Source: UBA2336 sp964404445
Lineage (GTDB): Bacteria > Bacteroidota > Bacteroidia > Cytophagales > Cyclobacteriaceae
Reading direction: 5' to 3'
Assembly (NCBI GenBank): GCA_964404445.1
Contig: CAYOJW010000001.1
Span: 806,001-870,000 of the forward strand
DNA length: 64,000 bases
This document shows, in pieces, positions 19,246-25,941 of this stretch. Numbering within the stretch: the stretch's first letter is position 1; each line of letters begins with the position of its first letter. Position numbers and translations under genes: made by a program. The notes beneath the pieces are model-generated. The model searched no databases and was not told the origin of the DNA. It was given only the letters and a program-made list of their open reading frames with translations.

Positions 19246-20880
19246 ATGAAATACATCTTATTCATAATTTTTATTGTTTTTTTGATTCCGCGTTTCCCTT
19301 TTGCACAGAGCGCAGAAAGTAACGTAAATAGAAGTGTAACGTTTTTTTTGAATCAGCCATATTTTACCATAGAAGACACAGCGTATTATTCTGTATTTGC
19401 ATTTTCAGAATATGGTGAATTAACCGGGAAAAGGATAATGCGGCTTATGCTTTTTAGTGAGGGGAAAGGGATGATATTGCAGAAACGCATTGAGGTAATA
19501 GACGGCTTGGGTACGAGTTTTTTGACTTTCCCGACATCGATGAGTCCGGGTGACTATTTATTTGTTTGTTATATAGAAACAAGTAAGGGTGATCCAACAT
19601 TTTTTTTTGAAGGTTTAATTGCAGTATCTGAGCAAAATATTGTAATGCCTCAGCATATAGAACCTGTTAGATATAGTCAAGAAAAGAGCCTGAATCTTAG
19701 CACAGATGCTCCAGTCTATTCTGTTCGAGATAAGATAAAAATTAATGTTGCAAATAATCCTCAAAACCAGCACAGTAAACAAATACTATCAACATCCGTA
19801 TATAATCAGGAGGTATTTGAAACGCAGGGTGATCAACCATTGCTGTGGGCATTATCCCCAAGAGCCTTTTCTAACGCAGTAGATGTGGGGAGTGAACGCC
19901 TGTATTATTTTAAAGGGACTGTTATTGATAAAAAAACAAAGAATGCACTTAACGAGGTTGTTAAGATAACATTTTATCTAAATCATAGTGATTTCACCTA
20001 TGAGATTGTCACAAAAAGTGATGGAACCTTTTTGTTCCCATTGTTTAAAAATTTTGGAGACGAAAAAATCTTTTATAAAATTAGTCAAAACGAAAAATAT
20101 CTGTCAGAATATGTGATTTATTCTGATAATATCGGGTCATATAGTAACTCATTTCCGTTTTTGGATAATAAACATCTTCCTAATACAGAGAAATACAATA
20201 ACTTTCAGATAAAAGTAGGTCATATTAACGAGTCATTTGATTACTATTTAAATGCGGTACCTAAGAAGAACAGTCGGCCTATGGTGAAAGTAGATCATCA
20301 TGTTTCTTTAGAGAAATATGAACCTTTTCTTTCAATGAAGGATGTAGTAATCAATATTGTGCCAATGGTGAGTTACCGGGGATCACAAGGAGTAAGGGGT
20401 CTCAGGGTTTTTTTGCAGAAAGGTGCGGTTTATGGGAAATCAAACCCGTTATTTATAGTGGACGGTGTAATGTGTGATGACGCTTCGTATGTTCTTAATT
20501 TAAATCCATCTGATATCAAGCAGGTAGGAGTTATTCGTACCGAAAAACTTTTAAGTAGATTTGGAGATTTAGGTAAGAATGGAATTCTTGTTATTGATAC
20601 TTATAGAGGAGATCGCGGCCTTGAACAAGAGTTGAATACATTAGATGTTGTAGGTGTTGATCATGGATATGCCGATATCCATTTAAAAACCAGCCATGAA
20701 AGAAGACCTTATTTTAGAACGTTTTTATACTGGAATTCAAGACTAACTGTACCTGAAGATGGCGCTGATTTTTTCTTTAATATGGGTGATGATATAGGAA
20801 ATTTTGTAATTGTGGTTGCAGGCCTTGATGGGAATGGTAAGGTAATTATTGCTCAATTGAATATTGAAGTTACACCATGA
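19246..20880 (+). CDS. Exported protein with macroglobulin-like, regulatory and TonB-plug-like domains, no barrel
   Basis: 544 residues with a signal peptide to about residue 21. Residues about 155-175 (APVYSVRDKIKINV) resemble the macroglobulin-like strand found before plug domains. About 225-270 resemble a carboxypeptidase-like regulatory domain (GTVIDKKTKNALNEVV). About 380-475 look like a receptor plug (FIVDGVMCDD, IKQVGVIRT, GKNGILVIDTY). No beta-barrel follows; the last 60 residues are a short strand-rich tail. It begins four bases after the DUF4249 stop and so belongs to the same unit. Its job is unknown; a periplasmic or surface accessory is a guess. Confidence 0.75.
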   Translation: MKYILFIIFIVFLIPRFPFAQSAESNVNRSVTFFLNQPYFTIEDTAYYSVFAFSEYGELTGKRIMRLMLFSEGKGMILQKRIEVIDGLGTSFLTFPTSMSPGDYLFVCYIETSKGDPTFFFEGLIAVSEQNIVMPQHIEPVRYSQEKSLNLSTDAPVYSVRDKIKINVANNPQNQHSKQILSTSVYNQEVFETQGDQPLLWALSPRAFSNAVDVGSERLYYFKGTVIDKKTKNALNEVVKITFYLNHSDFTYEIVTKSDGTFLFPLFKNFGDEKIFYKISQNEKYLSEYVIYSDNIGSYSNSFPFLDNKHLPNTEKYNNFQIKVGHINESFDYYLNAVPKKNSRPMVKVDHHVSLEKYEPFLSMKDVVINIVPMVSYRGSQGVRGLRVFLQKGAVYGKSNPLFIVDGVMCDDASYVLNLNPSDIKQVGVIRTEKLLSRFGDLGKNGILVIDTYRGDRGLEQELNTLDVVGVDHGYADIHLKTSHERRPYFRTFLYWNSRLTVPEDGADFFFNMGDDIGNFVIVVAGLDGNGKVIIAQLNIEVTP

Positions 20881-20944
20881 ACAATCAATAAAAGATGCCT
20901 GATAGTTTATAATAGGTGTATTAACAACAATTAAGAGGCCGTTT

Positions 20945-21784
20945 TTATTGAATCATCCTCAACAACGTACTTAATCTGTTTTTCAGATTTCTGCGGTCAA
21001 CGATAAAATCTAAAAAGCCGTGTTCTAACACAAATTCTGAACTTTGAAAACCCTTCGGTAAATCTTTGCCAATAGTTTCGCGGATAACACGCGGGCCGGC
21101 AAACCCGATTAATGCTCCGGGTTCGGCAATGTTAAAATCGCCTAACATGGCGTACGATGCCGTAACACCTCCGGTAGTTGGGTCGGTTAATAAAGAAATG
21201 TATGGGATTTTAGCCTGATCAAGCTGTGCAATGCGTGCCGAAGTTTTAGCCATTTGCATGAGCGACAACCCGGCTTCCATCATACGCGCACCACCCGATC
21301 GCGAAATCATGAGGCACGGAATGCGGTGTTTTAAACTGTGTTCCATAGCGCGGGCGATTTTTTCACCCACAACCGATCCCATCGATCCGCCAATAAAACT
21401 AAAATCCATACAGGCGATAACGATATCAAGCCCGTTCATTTTTCCATAGCCTGTGCGAACAGCATCTTTCAGATCAACCTTGGCCTGAGTTTCTTTTATC
21501 CGTTTCGGGTAAGGCTTGGTGTCTTTGAACTTCAACGGATCGGCCGATTCCATATCAGCATCCAGTTCGGTAAATTCGTTGTTGTCAAAAAGAATTTCGA
21601 AATACTCTTTCGAGCCAATGCGTACGTGGTAGTCCTCTTCGGGCACCACATACGCATTATTTTTTAATTCGCGGGTATGAACAATCTTTCCACCGGGCGA
21701 CTTAAACCAAAGCCCATCGGGTACTTCGCGTTTCGACTCCGTAGGGGTGAGAATTCCTTTATCTGTTCTGTTAAACCAAGACAT
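20945..21784 (-). CDS. accD: Acetyl-CoA carboxylase carboxyltransferase beta subunit
   Basis: Transfers the carboxyl group from biotin to acetyl-CoA, the first step of fatty-acid synthesis, together with AccA. 279 residues, normal length. Crotonase-fold motifs include MDFSFIGGSMGSVVGEK, SRSGGARMMEAG, TDPTTGGVTASYAM and ALIGFAGPRVI. The N-terminal zinc-ribbon region is present as a segment, but the four cysteines of E. coli AccD are replaced (SPGGK and VPEED where CxxC pairs are expected). I believe this loss is shared by other Bacteroidota. It follows fbaB on the same strand across a 20-base inverted repeat. Confidence 0.95.
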   Translation of the reverse strand: MSWFNRTDKGILTPTESKREVPDGLWFKSPGGKIVHTRELKNNAYVVPEEDYHVRIGSKEYFEILFDNNEFTELDADMESADPLKFKDTKPYPKRIKETQAKVDLKDAVRTGYGKMNGLDIVIACMDFSFIGGSMGSVVGEKIARAMEHSLKHRIPCLMISRSGGARMMEAGLSLMQMAKTSARIAQLDQAKIPYISLLTDPTTGGVTASYAMLGDFNIAEPGALIGFAGPRVIRETIGKDLPKGFQSSEFVLEHGFLDFIVDRRNLKNRLSTLLRMIQ

Positions 21785-21807
21785 ACCTTGTTCGTTAGTA
21801 GTTATTG

Positions 21808-21859
21808 GTTGTTAGTTGTTGGTTGATTCGCGAGTAACGATCAACCAACAACTAACAAC
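21808..21859. repeat. Perfect 20-base inverted repeat between fbaB and accD
   Basis: The 20 bases at 21808-21827 are exactly complementary to 21840-21859, with a 12-base loop. The arms are built from GTT/AGTT/GGTT units, a simple-sequence style common between Bacteroidota genes. No T-tract follows on the minus strand, so it is not a standard terminator; it may act as an mRNA processing or stability hairpin. Confidence 0.85.
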
Positions 21860-21861
21860 TT

Positions 21862-22932
21862 TTAAGCAAGCGTAATAGAATTATCCAGGTACACATCCTG
21901 AATGGCATTCATAATTTCAACACCTTCTTTCATCGGGCGCTGGAATGCTTTCCGACCGGAAATCAAGCCCATGCCACCGGCACGTTTGTTGATAACCGCT
22001 GTGCGTACGGCATCGGCCAAATCGTTAGCACCTTTCGATTCACCACCAGAGTTGATCAGCCCGGCACGCCCCATGTAGCAGTTAGCTACCTGGTAACGGC
22101 ATAAATCAATTGGGTGATCGGTAGTCAGTTCGGAATAAATTTTCTCATCAAGTTTTCCGTAGCTGCTGCCGCCTGTGTTCAGGGCTTTGTAACCGCCATT
22201 GTTTTCGGCAAGTTTTTGTTTGATGATGTCGGCCTGAATGGTTACGCCAATGTGGTTGGCCTGACCGGTTAAATCGGCTGATACGTGATAATCAACGCCA
22301 TCTTTCTTGAATGCGTTGTTACGGGTGTAGCACCATAAAATAGTAGCCATGCCTAATTTATGTGCATGTTCAAATGCTTTTGATACTTCAATGATTTGGC
22401 GGCCTGAGTTTTCAGATCCGAAATAGATGGTAGCGCCAACAGCAACAGCGCCTAAGTTCCAGGCATCCTGTATTGTACCAAACATAATCTCATCGGCTTT
22501 GTTTGGGTAGGTTAGCAACTCGTTGTGGTTGATCTTTACGATGAACGGGATTTTGTGTGCATATTTTCGCGACATTACTCCCAGCGCACCATAGGTAGTG
22601 GCTACCGCGTTACATCCGCTTTCGATAGCAAGTTTGATGATGTTTTCAGGATCAAAATAAATCGGGTTTTTTGCAAAGGAAGCACCCGCACTGTGTTCGA
22701 TACCCTGATCGACCGGAAGGATGGACAAAAAGCCTGTGTTTGCCAGGCGGCCTTTGCCAAACATGGCCTGAAGGCTCATTAATGTTTGTGTATTACGGTT
22801 TGAGTTGATAAAAACCCTGTCAACAAAATCCGGGGTGGGAGTAAAGAGCTGATCTTTAGAGATCGTTTTGCTTTTGTGTTCGAGCAGGTAGCTGGCGTCT
22901 TTGCCTAAGATGTCTGCGATGTTCTTTGCCAT
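21862..22932 (-). CDS. fbaB: Class I fructose-bisphosphate aldolase (DhnA/FbaB type)
   Basis: Cleaves fructose 1,6-bisphosphate in glycolysis or makes it in gluconeogenesis through a Schiff-base lysine. 356 residues from the ATG at 22932 (MAKNIADILG); the frame runs to 22983 without a better start. Matching segments are LPVDQGIEHSAG, IPFIVKINHNELL, WCYTRNNAFK, and IQADIIKQK, where I place the Schiff-base lysine. SGGESKGANDLADAV contributes phosphate binding. A seven-base inverted repeat lies 24 bases upstream. Confidence 0.93.
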   Translation of the reverse strand: MAKNIADILGKDASYLLEHKSKTISKDQLFTPTPDFVDRVFINSNRNTQTLMSLQAMFGKGRLANTGFLSILPVDQGIEHSAGASFAKNPIYFDPENIIKLAIESGCNAVATTYGALGVMSRKYAHKIPFIVKINHNELLTYPNKADEIMFGTIQDAWNLGAVAVGATIYFGSENSGRQIIEVSKAFEHAHKLGMATILWCYTRNNAFKKDGVDYHVSADLTGQANHIGVTIQADIIKQKLAENNGGYKALNTGGSSYGKLDEKIYSELTTDHPIDLCRYQVANCYMGRAGLINSGGESKGANDLADAVRTAVINKRAGGMGLISGRKAFQRPMKEGVEIMNAIQDVYLDNSITLA

Positions 22933-22955
22933 GATATTTTTTTGAGTGAAAAACG

Positions 22956-22975
22956 TGTAAGCGTTTGTGCTTACA
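22956..22975 (-). promoter_or_regulatory. Inverted repeat upstream of fbaB
   Basis: TGTAAGC (22956-22962) and GCTTACA (22969-22975) form a perfect seven-base inverted repeat with a six-base spacer, 24 bases upstream of the fbaB start. It could be an operator or a leader hairpin. No known regulator site is recognised. Confidence 0.35.
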
Positions 22976-22999
22976 GCGCCCAAAATAGGGGTTAATAAA

Positions 23000-23028
23000 C
23001 AAAAAAGCCATCCTTTTGGGATGGCTTT
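23000..23028 (-). terminator. Terminator of rplS
   Basis: AAAGCCATCC (23004-23013) pairs with GGATGGCTTT (23019-23028). On the minus strand the second arm runs into TTTTTTGTTT. It separates rplS from fbaB. Confidence 0.93.
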
Positions 23029-23045
23029 GCTATAAAAATACCGGA

Positions 23046-23399
23046 TTATATTTTTTCTTTGATACGAGCCGATTTGCCCTGACGGCCTTTCAGGTAATTC
23101 AGCTTTGCCCTGCGCACAGCCCCGCGTTTCAGCACTTCAATTTTGTCGATAGAAGGCGAGGCAGTAGGGAAGATACGTTCAACACCTACACCGTTTGAAA
23201 CCTTGCGTACGGTGAATGTTTCGCCATTTGAACTTGAACCTCTGCGCTGGATTACAACGCCCTGAAACTGCTGTACGCGCTCCTTGTTCCCTTCTTTGAT
23301 TTTTACGTGAACATTGATGGTATCACCGGCTTTGAAAGACGGCAGTCCTTCCTGCACTTTTGCGTATTCCTGCTCAACGAGTTTAATTAAATCTGCCAT
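23046..23399 (-). CDS. rplS: 50S ribosomal protein L19
   Basis: 117 residues, normal for bL19 at the 30S-50S interface. It contains FKAGDTINVHVKIKEGNKER, QGVVIQRRG and the C-terminal KRGAVRRAKLNYLKGRQGK. In many bacteria it is the last gene of rpsP-rimM-trmD-rplS. Here it is separated from trmD by an oppositely oriented toxin-antitoxin cassette and has its own promoter and terminator. Confidence 0.98.
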   Translation of the reverse strand: MADLIKLVEQEYAKVQEGLPSFKAGDTINVHVKIKEGNKERVQQFQGVVIQRRGSSSNGETFTVRKVSNGVGVERIFPTASPSIDKIEVLKRGAVRRAKLNYLKGRQGKSARIKEKI

Positions 23400-23408
23400 A
23401 AATCGAGT

Positions 23409-23436
23409 GTTTTTCCGAAAACGGACTGCAAAGGTA
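23409..23436 (-). promoter_or_regulatory. rplS promoter and 5'-terminal hairpin
   Basis: On the minus strand TACCTTTGCAGTCC (23436-23423) is identical to the rplU promoter segment. The following TCCG (23425-23422) and CGGA (23417-23414) pair around four T-strand bases, as TCCAA/TTGGA does in the rplU leader. GGAAAAAC follows the hairpin in both. Confidence 0.7.
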
Positions 23437-23514
23437 GAAAAAGAATTGAGAATTGGGAATTTGGGATTACAAATTTTAGGAGAGGTAGTGGCCGGCTATG
23501 TGTATAAAAACGGC

Positions 23515-23522
23515 TATTTTTG
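23515..23522 (+). promoter_or_regulatory. Promoter of the toxin-antitoxin cassette
   Basis: TATTTTTG matches TAnnTTTG exactly, four bases before the first in-frame ATG and thirteen before the second. No clear -33 element. Transcription from here would give a leaderless or nearly leaderless message. Confidence 0.45.
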
Positions 23523-23525
23523 TGT

Positions 23526-23720
23526 ATGGAAAAAATGGTGAGGATTAACGTTGACATTGACGATGCCCTGATGGAAAAGGCATTGAAAATGAGCGGGATA
23601 AAAACCAAGAAAGAGTTGGTGAACACCGCCCTGCTGTATTACAGGGATGAGTTGTTGCGCGAAAAAGCCTACGAAGAACAGCGAAAAAACGAGGACAAAC
23701 AAAATGAGAACCAACATTGA
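23526..23720 (+). CDS. VapB-like antitoxin, first of two
   Basis: 64 residues from the ATG at 23526; the ATG at 23535 (MVRINVDID) is an equally good start. VRINVDIDDALMEKALKM followed by KTKKELVNTALLYY is the ribbon-helix-helix pattern of VapB/DUF2191 antitoxins and should dimerise and bind the operator. Unlike typical members it lacks the C-terminal LRGKVxWEGDL toxin-binding tail and ends in a charged, Gln/Asn/Lys-rich stretch. Its stop overlaps the start of the second antitoxin by 17 bases. It may be a DNA-binding half-antitoxin or a relic. Confidence 0.75.
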   Translation: MEKMVRINVDIDDALMEKALKMSGIKTKKELVNTALLYYRDELLREKAYEEQRKNEDKQNENQH

Positions 23721-23895
23721 TGTTAGAGAAGCGCTTCTTGCCGAGCTAAAACTACTCAGCCAGATTAAATCGCAGCGTATGACAATCGAAAAGTCCATCG
23801 AAGCCCTTATCAACTATTTAAAAAGAAGGGAAATGCTTACGCTCAGGGGTAAGGTTCAATGGGAAGGTGATTTGAATGAAATGCGTCAGGACTGA
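23704..23895 (+). CDS. vapB: VapB-like antitoxin, second of two
   Basis: 63 residues from the ATG at 23704; the longer open frame to 23647 would run inside the first antitoxin gene. The N-terminus MRTNIDVREALLAEL is again ribbon-helix-helix-like. The C-terminus LTLRGKVQWEGDLNEMR is the classic toxin-neutralising tail of VapB/DUF2191 proteins. The stop overlaps the VapC start by one base (TGATG), coupling antitoxin and toxin translation. I take it as the cognate antitoxin of the adjacent PIN toxin. Confidence 0.85.
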   Translation: MRTNIDVREALLAELKLLSQIKSQRMTIEKSIEALINYLKRREMLTLRGKVQWEGDLNEMRQD

Positions 23896-24296
23896 TGATA
23901 CAAAAAGTATTGGTTGACACATCGGTATGGGTAGATTATTTTAAGGGCGTTTCGTCTGGGAAAGTTGCCACGCTTGTGGCGCTCATGGAGCGGGACGAAC
24001 ACATTTGCCTGTCGCCCACTATCGTGCAAGAGGTTTTACAAGGGGTAAAAACTGATCAGCAGTATGCTAAAATATACGATTTGTTGTTCGGCTATGTTAT
24101 CCTGATTTTGGATCCTTTAAAATCGGCTGTAGATGCATCACAACTTTACAGAACTTTACGAAAACATGGCATTACCGTCAGAAAAACCACTGACTGCCTC
24201 ATTGCTCAGTATGCCATTACGCACAACATAGCACTTCTACACAACGATAGCGACTTTGACCTTATCGCGCAGCACAGCCCGTTACAATTGCTTTAA
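23895..24296 (+). CDS. vapC: VapC-type PIN-domain ribonuclease toxin
   Basis: 133 residues, normal PIN toxin length. The acidic metal-binding residues are present: Asp8 in VLVDTSVWVDYF, Glu46 in IVQEVL, Asp100 in KTTDCLIAQYA and Asp118/Asp120 in NDSDFDLIA, so the nuclease looks intact. Known VapC toxins cut tRNA or 23S rRNA; the target here is unknown. The gene converges on trmD, and their stop codons share bases: TTAA at 24293-24296 provides TAA on both strands. Confidence 0.9.
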   Translation: MIQKVLVDTSVWVDYFKGVSSGKVATLVALMERDEHICLSPTIVQEVLQGVKTDQQYAKIYDLLFGYVILILDPLKSAVDASQLYRTLRKHGITVRKTTDCLIAQYAITHNIALLHNDSDFDLIAQHSPLQLL

Positions 24297-24967
24297 GAAA
24301 TCAACCCCGGCCGTCTTTTTTTGGTGCGCTCCAGCGACTGCTCGTGCCGCCATTCTTCGATTTTGGCCTCATGCCCCGAAACCAGTACAGGGGGTACTTC
24401 CCAGCCGTTATAAACTGCCGGGCGGGTATATACGGGCGGGGCTACCAGCCCGTTTTGGTAAGAATCCGTCAGGGCAGAGGTTTCATCGTTCAGCACCCCG
24501 GGCAGCAGGCGGATAACAGCATCGGCTACTACGGCTGCGGCCAGCTCGCCCCCCGAAAGCACGTAGTCACCCAGGCTGATTTCGCGGGTTACGAGGTGCT
24601 CGCGCACGCGTTCATCCACACCTTTATAATGGCCACACAACAAAACCAGGTTTTGTTTCAGGCTTAGCTCGTTGGCAATGGATTGCGAAAATGGCTCACC
24701 ATCGGGGCTCATGTAAATAACTTCATCGTAGTTGCGTTTCGACTTTAAATCGGCAAGGCACCGGTCGATGGGTTCGATCATCATTACCATGCCGGCACCG
24801 CCACCGTAGGCATAATCGTCCACCGATTTATGGCGGTCGGTTGCGTAGTTGCGCAGGTCAATAGCTTCAACGGTAACCAAGCCTTTGGTGATAGCGCGTT
24901 TTAAAATAGAATCCGAAAACGGGCTTTCAAGCAGTTTAGGAACGCAGGTGATGATGGAGATGTGCAT
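24293..24967 (-). CDS. trmD: tRNA (guanine37-N1)-methyltransferase
   Basis: Makes m1G37 next to the anticodon, preventing +1 frameshifting. 224 residues, normal. SPOUT trefoil-knot motifs are LLCGHYKGVDERV (about 108-120) and ISLGDYVLSGGE (about 131-142). It begins three bases after the rimM stop, forming a rimM-trmD unit. Its 3' end abuts the toxin gene, with a shared stop sequence. Confidence 0.97.
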   Translation of the reverse strand: MHISIITCVPKLLESPFSDSILKRAITKGLVTVEAIDLRNYATDRHKSVDDYAYGGGAGMVMMIEPIDRCLADLKSKRNYDEVIYMSPDGEPFSQSIANELSLKQNLVLLCGHYKGVDERVREHLVTREISLGDYVLSGGELAAAVVADAVIRLLPGVLNDETSALTDSYQNGLVAPPVYTRPAVYNGWEVPPVLVSGHEAKIEEWRHEQSLERTKKRRPGLIS

Positions 24968-24970
24968 GAA

Positions 24971-25486
24971 TCAAATATCTAAAAACCCTTCCGGAAGGCT
25001 AACGGTTATTTTCTTTTTTGCTTTATTGATGCTTTTAATAAACGGTCCGTTTACCGGGATCATTACTTCTTTCGTGTGGTGCGAAAACACTACGAAACGA
25101 TTCGATCCTGCTTGTTCGATGTGTAAAACCGTTCCTAACAACCCCAATGTGTCATCGATAACTTCAAAGCCATCCACCTCTTCGTTATAAAAATCGCCCC
25201 GGCTAAGTTTAGGCCGGCTGGCTTTGGGCAGGTAAACCGAACTGCCTTTTAATGCGGTAGCGGCTTCGGGTGTGTTTACATCTTCAAACTTTACGAAGGC
25301 TTTATCGCCCCGTACCGAAACGTGTTCAATGAAATAGGGGACTGCCTGTTTTTTTTGTTCGATGAAAACCGATTGCAGCGACTCCCACTCCGCAGGCGAA
25401 TCGGCATCTAACGAAAGCGTTACCCCGCCTTTCAGTCCGTGCGGGCGCATTACAAAACCGGCTTTATAGAGTTCGTTGAGATTCAA
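24971..25486 (-). CDS. rimM: 16S rRNA processing / 30S maturation factor RimM
   Basis: 171 residues. RimM assists maturation of the 30S head and binds uS19. The N-terminal domain starts LYKAGFVMRPHGLKGGV and the C-terminal PRC-barrel contains GDFYNEEVDGFEVID and VMIPVNGPFIKSIN. Its ATG overlaps the stop of a small upstream ORF by four bases (ATGA), suggesting coupled translation. trmD follows after three bases. Confidence 0.95.
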   Translation of the reverse strand: MNLNELYKAGFVMRPHGLKGGVTLSLDADSPAEWESLQSVFIEQKKQAVPYFIEHVSVRGDKAFVKFEDVNTPEAATALKGSSVYLPKASRPKLSRGDFYNEEVDGFEVIDDTLGLLGTVLHIEQAGSNRFVVFSHHTKEVMIPVNGPFIKSINKAKKKITVSLPEGFLDI

Positions 25487-25620
25487 AATCCGTACTTTTT
25501 CTTTCTTTTTTCGAAGTAAGCCTTTATTAACTCCTTTGGCAGTTTTAATGATGATTTTTCAGTTCGATCCATCATTTCAACAATGTTCCTGGGTTTGTTC
25601 TTTTGAGAAAACTTTTTCAT
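25483..25620 (-). CDS. Small basic ORF coupled to rimM
   Basis: 45 residues from the ATG at 25620 (MKKFSQKNKPR). The frame continues upstream to 25710, but that part runs into an intergenic repeat at 25680-25699, so the shorter start is preferred. The peptide is Lys-rich and ends with a likely amphipathic helix (LPKELIKAYFEKRKKKYGF). No family is recognised. The ATGA overlap with rimM is the main evidence that it is translated; it may be a new small protein or a leader peptide that loads ribosomes onto rimM. Confidence 0.45.
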   Translation of the reverse strand: MKKFSQKNKPRNIVEMMDRTEKSSLKLPKELIKAYFEKRKKKYGF

Positions 25621-25679
25621 AAGGTAATCTGATTTCGGCTTACCGGGTAAAAAAATATGAATATCCACTTTTAGCCCTA

Positions 25680-25857
25680 AACCACATAGCGACATAGTGT
25701 TTTGTTTCAATTATCAAAGGCTGGCTGCTATGTGTAATGCTTGCGTTTCTATGCTAAACTGAAACATAAATTAGTATTCATAGTTTTGCATGCAAAAATC
25801 ACAATAGTAATGGTGTCATTCTTTACTGTGCCATCAACCCTATGTATCTATGTGGTT
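25680..25857. repeat. Imperfect inverted repeat pair around a 138-base core
   Basis: The 20 bases at 25680-25699 and 25838-25857 are inverted copies matching at 17 of 20 positions (CTATGT-nn-CTATGTGGTT type). Comparable CTATGTG motifs are common intergenic repeats in Bacteroidota. The pair sits between rpsP and the rimM unit and may be a degenerate mobile or palindromic element. Confidence 0.5.
25781..25788 (+). promoter_or_regulatory. Possible plus-strand promoter in the rpsP-rimM gap
   Basis: TAGTTTTG followed by CA matches TAnnTTTG exactly. It points to a transcript of about 130 bases that would end at the hairpin at 25893-25922. A 23-codon ORF (25810-25881) lies inside it. No conserved product is recognised. 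Confidence 0.3.
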
Positions 25858-25888
25858 AAAAATAGACGTAATATCCTTTAGGACATCA

Positions 25889-25922
25889 AAAAAAATGCCC
25901 CTGATTTTTCAGGAGCATTTTT
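25889..25922 (-). terminator. Terminator of rpsP (possibly bidirectional)
   Basis: AAAAATGCCCCTGA and TCAGGAGCATTTTT pair with one mismatch around a short T loop (about 25893-25922). On the minus strand eight T residues follow, so it ends rpsP before the rimM unit. A shorter T-run on the plus strand could stop a transcript from the other side. Confidence 0.85.
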
Positions 25923-25941
25923 AACATGATATTTAGCTGAA

